From Neobacillus sp. CF12 (GTDB lineage Bacteria > Bacillota > Bacilli > Bacillales > Cytobacillaceae), in assembly GCF_030348765.1 (NCBI RefSeq), contig NZ_JAUCEU010000007.1:4871501-4935500 (forward strand): a stretch of DNA of 64,000 bases. The letters are read 5' to 3'. The notes under the pieces were generated by a model. The model saw only the letters and a program-made list of their open reading frames with translations, did not search any database and was not told the origin of the DNA. This document shows positions 61,172 through 64,000 of this stretch, one piece after another (position 1 is the first letter of the stretch; every line of letters starts with the position of its first letter). A program made the position numbers and the translations under genes.

Positions 61172-62428
61172 ATGAGTAGTATCCATGAAGAAATTAACAA
61201 AATTCGCATTATCGATGGCCATGAACACATTGATCCGGTGGAAATTCGAAAAAAAAATAAAGTGGATTTTTTTGGTCTTCTTCATTATTTAGAGTCCGAC
61301 CTAATAACGGCTGGAATGAAACGCGGGATTTTAAGTAAGAATTCACTATTAAGTGATGAAGAGAAAGCTGAGCAATTTTTAAATTTCTATCAAAAAACAA
61401 AAAATACAACTTATGCACGTACTTTAAATACAGCAGTACAGGACTTATATGGAATGGAAGAATGGTCTGTTAATAGCATCTTAGCTTTAAATGAAAAGGT
61501 AATAGCGGCTACAAATGATGATCAATGGTATCCGAAAGTGTTAAAGGAAAAATCGGGAATTGATTTGGCTATTACACTAGCTTATACGACGAATGTTGAT
61601 TTTTCACTTTTTCGTCCTGTTATGTTCTTAGATTACGCTTATAAATTGAGAACAATTAAGGATATACAGGTAATTGAAAGACATTCAGGAGTGAATGTTT
61701 ATACATTCCAGAATTATCTTCATGCTGTGGACGCCTTATTAAATAAATTTGTCTCTGAAGGGATGATCGCGACAAAGCTTGGACATGCCTACTGGAGAAC
61801 CCTTAAATCGACGAAACCAACATTTTATGAAGCGGAAAAATGTTTTAATCGATTGCTTTCTTCGTTTTTAGATGAGCCAATGTCGCAACAAGAAGCGATT
61901 GTTTTACAAGATTACTTGATTCATCACATTATCCAAGGATCAATAAAAAATGATTTACCGATTCAGATTCATACAGGACATCATGAAACCAGTGTTTCAG
62001 GGAATGGCAATATTATTACAAACTCAAAGGTTTCTGATTTAATTCCGCTATTACTTGCTTATCCTGAAGCAAAATTTGTTTTGTTACATTGTGGTATTCC
62101 ATACCACCAAGAATATTTGAACATTGTGAAAAACTACCCGAACGTATTTGCAGATTTTACATGGGTGTATATCCTTTCGCCTACGATAGCGAAACAAATA
62201 TTACATCAAATGATTGAAATGGTTCCTCAAACAAAGATTTTTGGTTTTGGAGGAGATTACAATTTTATTGAAGGAACTTATGCCCATCAGAAGCTTGCCC
62301 GTAAGATTGTAGGAGACGTTTTAGTCGAAAAAGTACAAGATCGTATGTTAACAGAAAGTGAAGCAGTCGAGTTTGCACAGCGAATTTTTAGAGACAACCT
62401 GCTTGAATTTTATAAACTAAAGGTGTGA
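61172..62428 (+). CDS. Amidohydrolase-2 family metal-dependent hydrolase
   Basis: 418 residues, a TIM-barrel hydrolase. Metal-binding positions are visible: H17/H19 in DGHEHID, H residues in IQIHTGHHE, H in VLLHCGIPY, and the late aspartate in FGFGGDYNFIEG. The family includes decarboxylases, lactonases and uronate-type isomerases. This one's reaction is unknown, but its place between a sugar-binding protein and a six-hairpin enzyme suggests sugar-acid or lactone processing. AGAGGAGCAGTAC precedes ATG. Confidence 0.78.
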   Translation: MSSIHEEINKIRIIDGHEHIDPVEIRKKNKVDFFGLLHYLESDLITAGMKRGILSKNSLLSDEEKAEQFLNFYQKTKNTTYARTLNTAVQDLYGMEEWSVNSILALNEKVIAATNDDQWYPKVLKEKSGIDLAITLAYTTNVDFSLFRPVMFLDYAYKLRTIKDIQVIERHSGVNVYTFQNYLHAVDALLNKFVSEGMIATKLGHAYWRTLKSTKPTFYEAEKCFNRLLSSFLDEPMSQQEAIVLQDYLIHHIIQGSIKNDLPIQIHTGHHETSVSGNGNIITNSKVSDLIPLLLAYPEAKFVLLHCGIPYHQEYLNIVKNYPNVFADFTWVYILSPTIAKQILHQMIEMVPQTKIFGFGGDYNFIEGTYAHQKLARKIVGDVLVEKVQDRMLTESEAVEFAQRIFRDNLLEFYKLKV

Positions 62429-62433
62429 TTTCC

Positions 62434-64000
62434 TTGAGTACTTTTATTAACCTTCATCATAATGAAATTGAAGTGTATTCGTCAGAACGAAAGAGCAATA
62501 ATGCTTTTCTAAAACTGTCATCACTACTTGAAATTTATAACAGTGAACAGACAGTAGAGGAAATCCAAATAACCGAAGCCAATCAGATTGATGACAGCTT
62601 CCACGTGTCGGGCAAAGGAGAGCTATTCTCGGTTCAATCCGAGTGGAAACCGGTCCAAGATGGCAGTCATTTTATTGAAGTCGACATAAAAGTTAGCTAC
62701 AACAAGGAAGTTTCAGGGGATTTTGGATTACAGTTTAAAGCTGAATTAGTAGGAAACGGGAAGCCAACTTGGATGATCCCAGGTGCCTTTTACAAAGAAA
62801 ATCGCTTTGAGCATAATGCGCGGCAATACCCAAGATATGATTACCGTGATGGCAATCATGAAGAAATGGTATCTGATCACTGGTCCTTTCGATCGGACCG
62901 TGCCTCACTCCCAGCAGTTTTTGTTTGGAATGATGAAATGTGTGGGGCTCTTTGTGTGGAGGAAATGTCTGTACTTGGGTTGACAGGCTTAGGTTTTAAA
63001 GGAAATGAATGTGAAACTTCCATTTGGGTGAATTTTCCTTACAAAGAGGAACCGGTGACATTTGTTGGGCAACCAATTCCTGAGCCAAAGGATATTTCTC
63101 TATATACCTTTAAACCAGGTGAAACGGTAACTTTGCGAGTGAAAATCTATACAGGCTCAGCTGATTTACATTCCTATGATCCTTTCGTGCGTGAAATCTA
63201 TAAGCAACATCAGCAAGAGTATGCATTAAATCCGTGGATGGGACTTGAAGAAGCAGCAGAATTAACCGCACATGGCTTATATCGTTGGCATTATATGCCT
63301 GAACATAGCATTCTAGCAGAAACCGCCGCCTTCGATCGCGAGTTTAACAACAATGTAAAAGGTTTGGGAGACCGGCCCCATATGCATGTTGGCTGGGTAA
63401 GTGGAGTACCGTATGCATATGCATTACTTACATACGGGAGAAATAAAGGGATTCAACAGTATGTCGATGCTGCTATCGATGTCATGAATAATATTGCTTC
63501 TGCGATAGCTCCAAGTGGGACGTTTTGGGCATCATGGGTACTAGGAAAAGGCTGGGGAACGGGCTGGAATCCTAAAAACACTTGGCTGCAAGCAAGAACC
63601 ATTTCAGAAGCGACCCTATTCTTAGTTCGTGCCCTGAGATTTGAAAAGCAGGCTGGTTTTAAGCATCCTGAGTGGGAAAAAGCGGTTCAATCCAATCTTA
63701 ACTTTGCTGTCAATCATCAACGGGATGATGGCAATTTTGGATCCTACTATCACTGTGAAACAGGAGACATTGAGGAATGGGATGGAGCAGGCGGTATTTT
63801 ATGGATTGCCTCCTTACTAGAAGGAAGCACTTTCTTTGAAGAGGAGACATACTGTTCCGCAGCAGAAAAGGCTGGACATTATTATGAAAGATTTGTGGTG
63901 GATGAATACATCTATGGTGCTCCAGAGGATGTACATCTGACACCAACATCCGAAGATGCTTATAATGCTGTGGTAGCCTATGTATTACTCTATGAAAATG
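62434..64000 (+). CDS. Six-hairpin glycoside hydrolase-like protein, unassigned, 3'-truncated by window
   Basis: Open for 522 codons to the window end, starting at TTG 62434 (AAAGGTG at 62419-62425), 5 nt after the amidohydrolase stop. The N-terminal 230 residues are beta-sandwich-like (GDFGLQFKAELVGNGKPTWMIPGAF, FVGQPIPEPKDISLYTF). The rest is helical-barrel-like: HGLYRWHYMPEHSILAE, GTFWASWVLGKGWGTGWNPKNTWLQARTISEATLF and QRDDGNFGSYYHCETGDIEEWDGAGGILW. This recalls polysaccharide-lyase or glucuronyl-hydrolase-type (alpha/alpha)6 barrels, but I cannot assign a family. No signal peptide. Confidence 0.75.
   Translation, partial: MSTFINLHHNEIEVYSSERKSNNAFLKLSSLLEIYNSEQTVEEIQITEANQIDDSFHVSGKGELFSVQSEWKPVQDGSHFIEVDIKVSYNKEVSGDFGLQFKAELVGNGKPTWMIPGAFYKENRFEHNARQYPRYDYRDGNHEEMVSDHWSFRSDRASLPAVFVWNDEMCGALCVEEMSVLGLTGLGFKGNECETSIWVNFPYKEEPVTFVGQPIPEPKDISLYTFKPGETVTLRVKIYTGSADLHSYDPFVREIYKQHQQEYALNPWMGLEEAAELTAHGLYRWHYMPEHSILAETAAFDREFNNNVKGLGDRPHMHVGWVSGVPYAYALLTYGRNKGIQQYVDAAIDVMNNIASAIAPSGTFWASWVLGKGWGTGWNPKNTWLQARTISEATLFLVRALRFEKQAGFKHPEWEKAVQSNLNFAVNHQRDDGNFGSYYHCETGDIEEWDGAGGILWIASLLEGSTFFEEETYCSAAEKAGHYYERFVVDEYIYGAPEDVHLTPTSEDAYNAVVAYVLLYEN

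Overview
The window is low-GC Gram-positive DNA and looks like the core chromosome of a spore-forming Bacillaceae, Bacillus sensu lato. A Neobacillus-like species is possible, but I cannot fix the genus. The evidence is strong AGGAGG-type ribosome sites, frequent TTG and GTG starts, sporulation genes (yutH, kapB, kapD, a Spo0E-like phosphatase), a SAM-I riboswitch, and long collinearity with the B. subtilis yut/yum/yui, kap and yug regions. I saw no rRNA, tRNA, CRISPR array, prophage or complete insertion sequence.

Layout. 1-10 kb: spore coat yutH (cut by the window edge), thiol and Fe-S proteins (yutI, yuzD, yuzB, yutM), flavin oxidoreductases (yutJ, yumC, yumB), a Nudix hydrolase, yuiA-yuiB-yuiC and leucyl aminopeptidase. 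10.2-10.75 kb: an array of about ten 52-bp hairpin repeats. 10.9-18.7 kb: thioesterase menI/yuxO, kapD/kapB, a lipoprotein cyclophilin, a Cu/Zn SOD lipoprotein, an AlaX editing protein, yugE/yugF, a MITE-like repeat, an XRE regulator and yugI. 18.9-25.5 kb: ornithine and glutamate catabolism (rocD-rocG), yuzA, yugJ, pgi, a second GC-rich repeat, yugN and a Spo0E-like ORF. 25.6-29.8 kb: gtaB divergent from a ykoS-ykoT-gtrA lipid-linked glycosylation cluster.

29.9-36 kb: LysE exporter, amino-acid permease with a small overlapping ORF, yteA, yozQ, a cation-efflux transporter, and corA preceded by a short leader ORF and a predicted RNA switch. 35.7-38.6 kb: a secreted subtilisin of the cold-active TA39/TA41 type beside an RRNPP (NprR-like) receptor and its probable pheromone precursor. 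39-42 kb: more 52-bp-family hairpins, a one-domain flavoprotein and a MarR/MFS operon (ywoH-ywoG) with a clear double operator. 42-49.8 kb: a SAM-riboswitch operon metI-metC-yitJ-metH, which should carry O-acetylhomoserine or cystathionine through homocysteine to methionine with B12 and methyl-THF. 49.8-51.6 kb: a DUF421 membrane protein and a phosphogluconolactonase-like protein.

52.2-64 kb: a carbohydrate locus that continues past the window. It holds a GH38 alpha-mannosidase, a six-hairpin glycosidase, a LacI regulator, two MalFG-type permeases, a solute-binding lipoprotein, an amidohydrolase-2 protein and a second, unassigned six-hairpin protein. Paired GGGAACGTTCC operators and two cre-like sites suggest substrate induction plus CcpA repression. 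The ABC ATPase is absent and is probably shared (MsmX type). The least expected items are the corA leader with its Asp-Pro-Asp-Pro motif and alternative helices, the receptor/pheromone pair beside the protease, and the 52-bp hairpin repeats.
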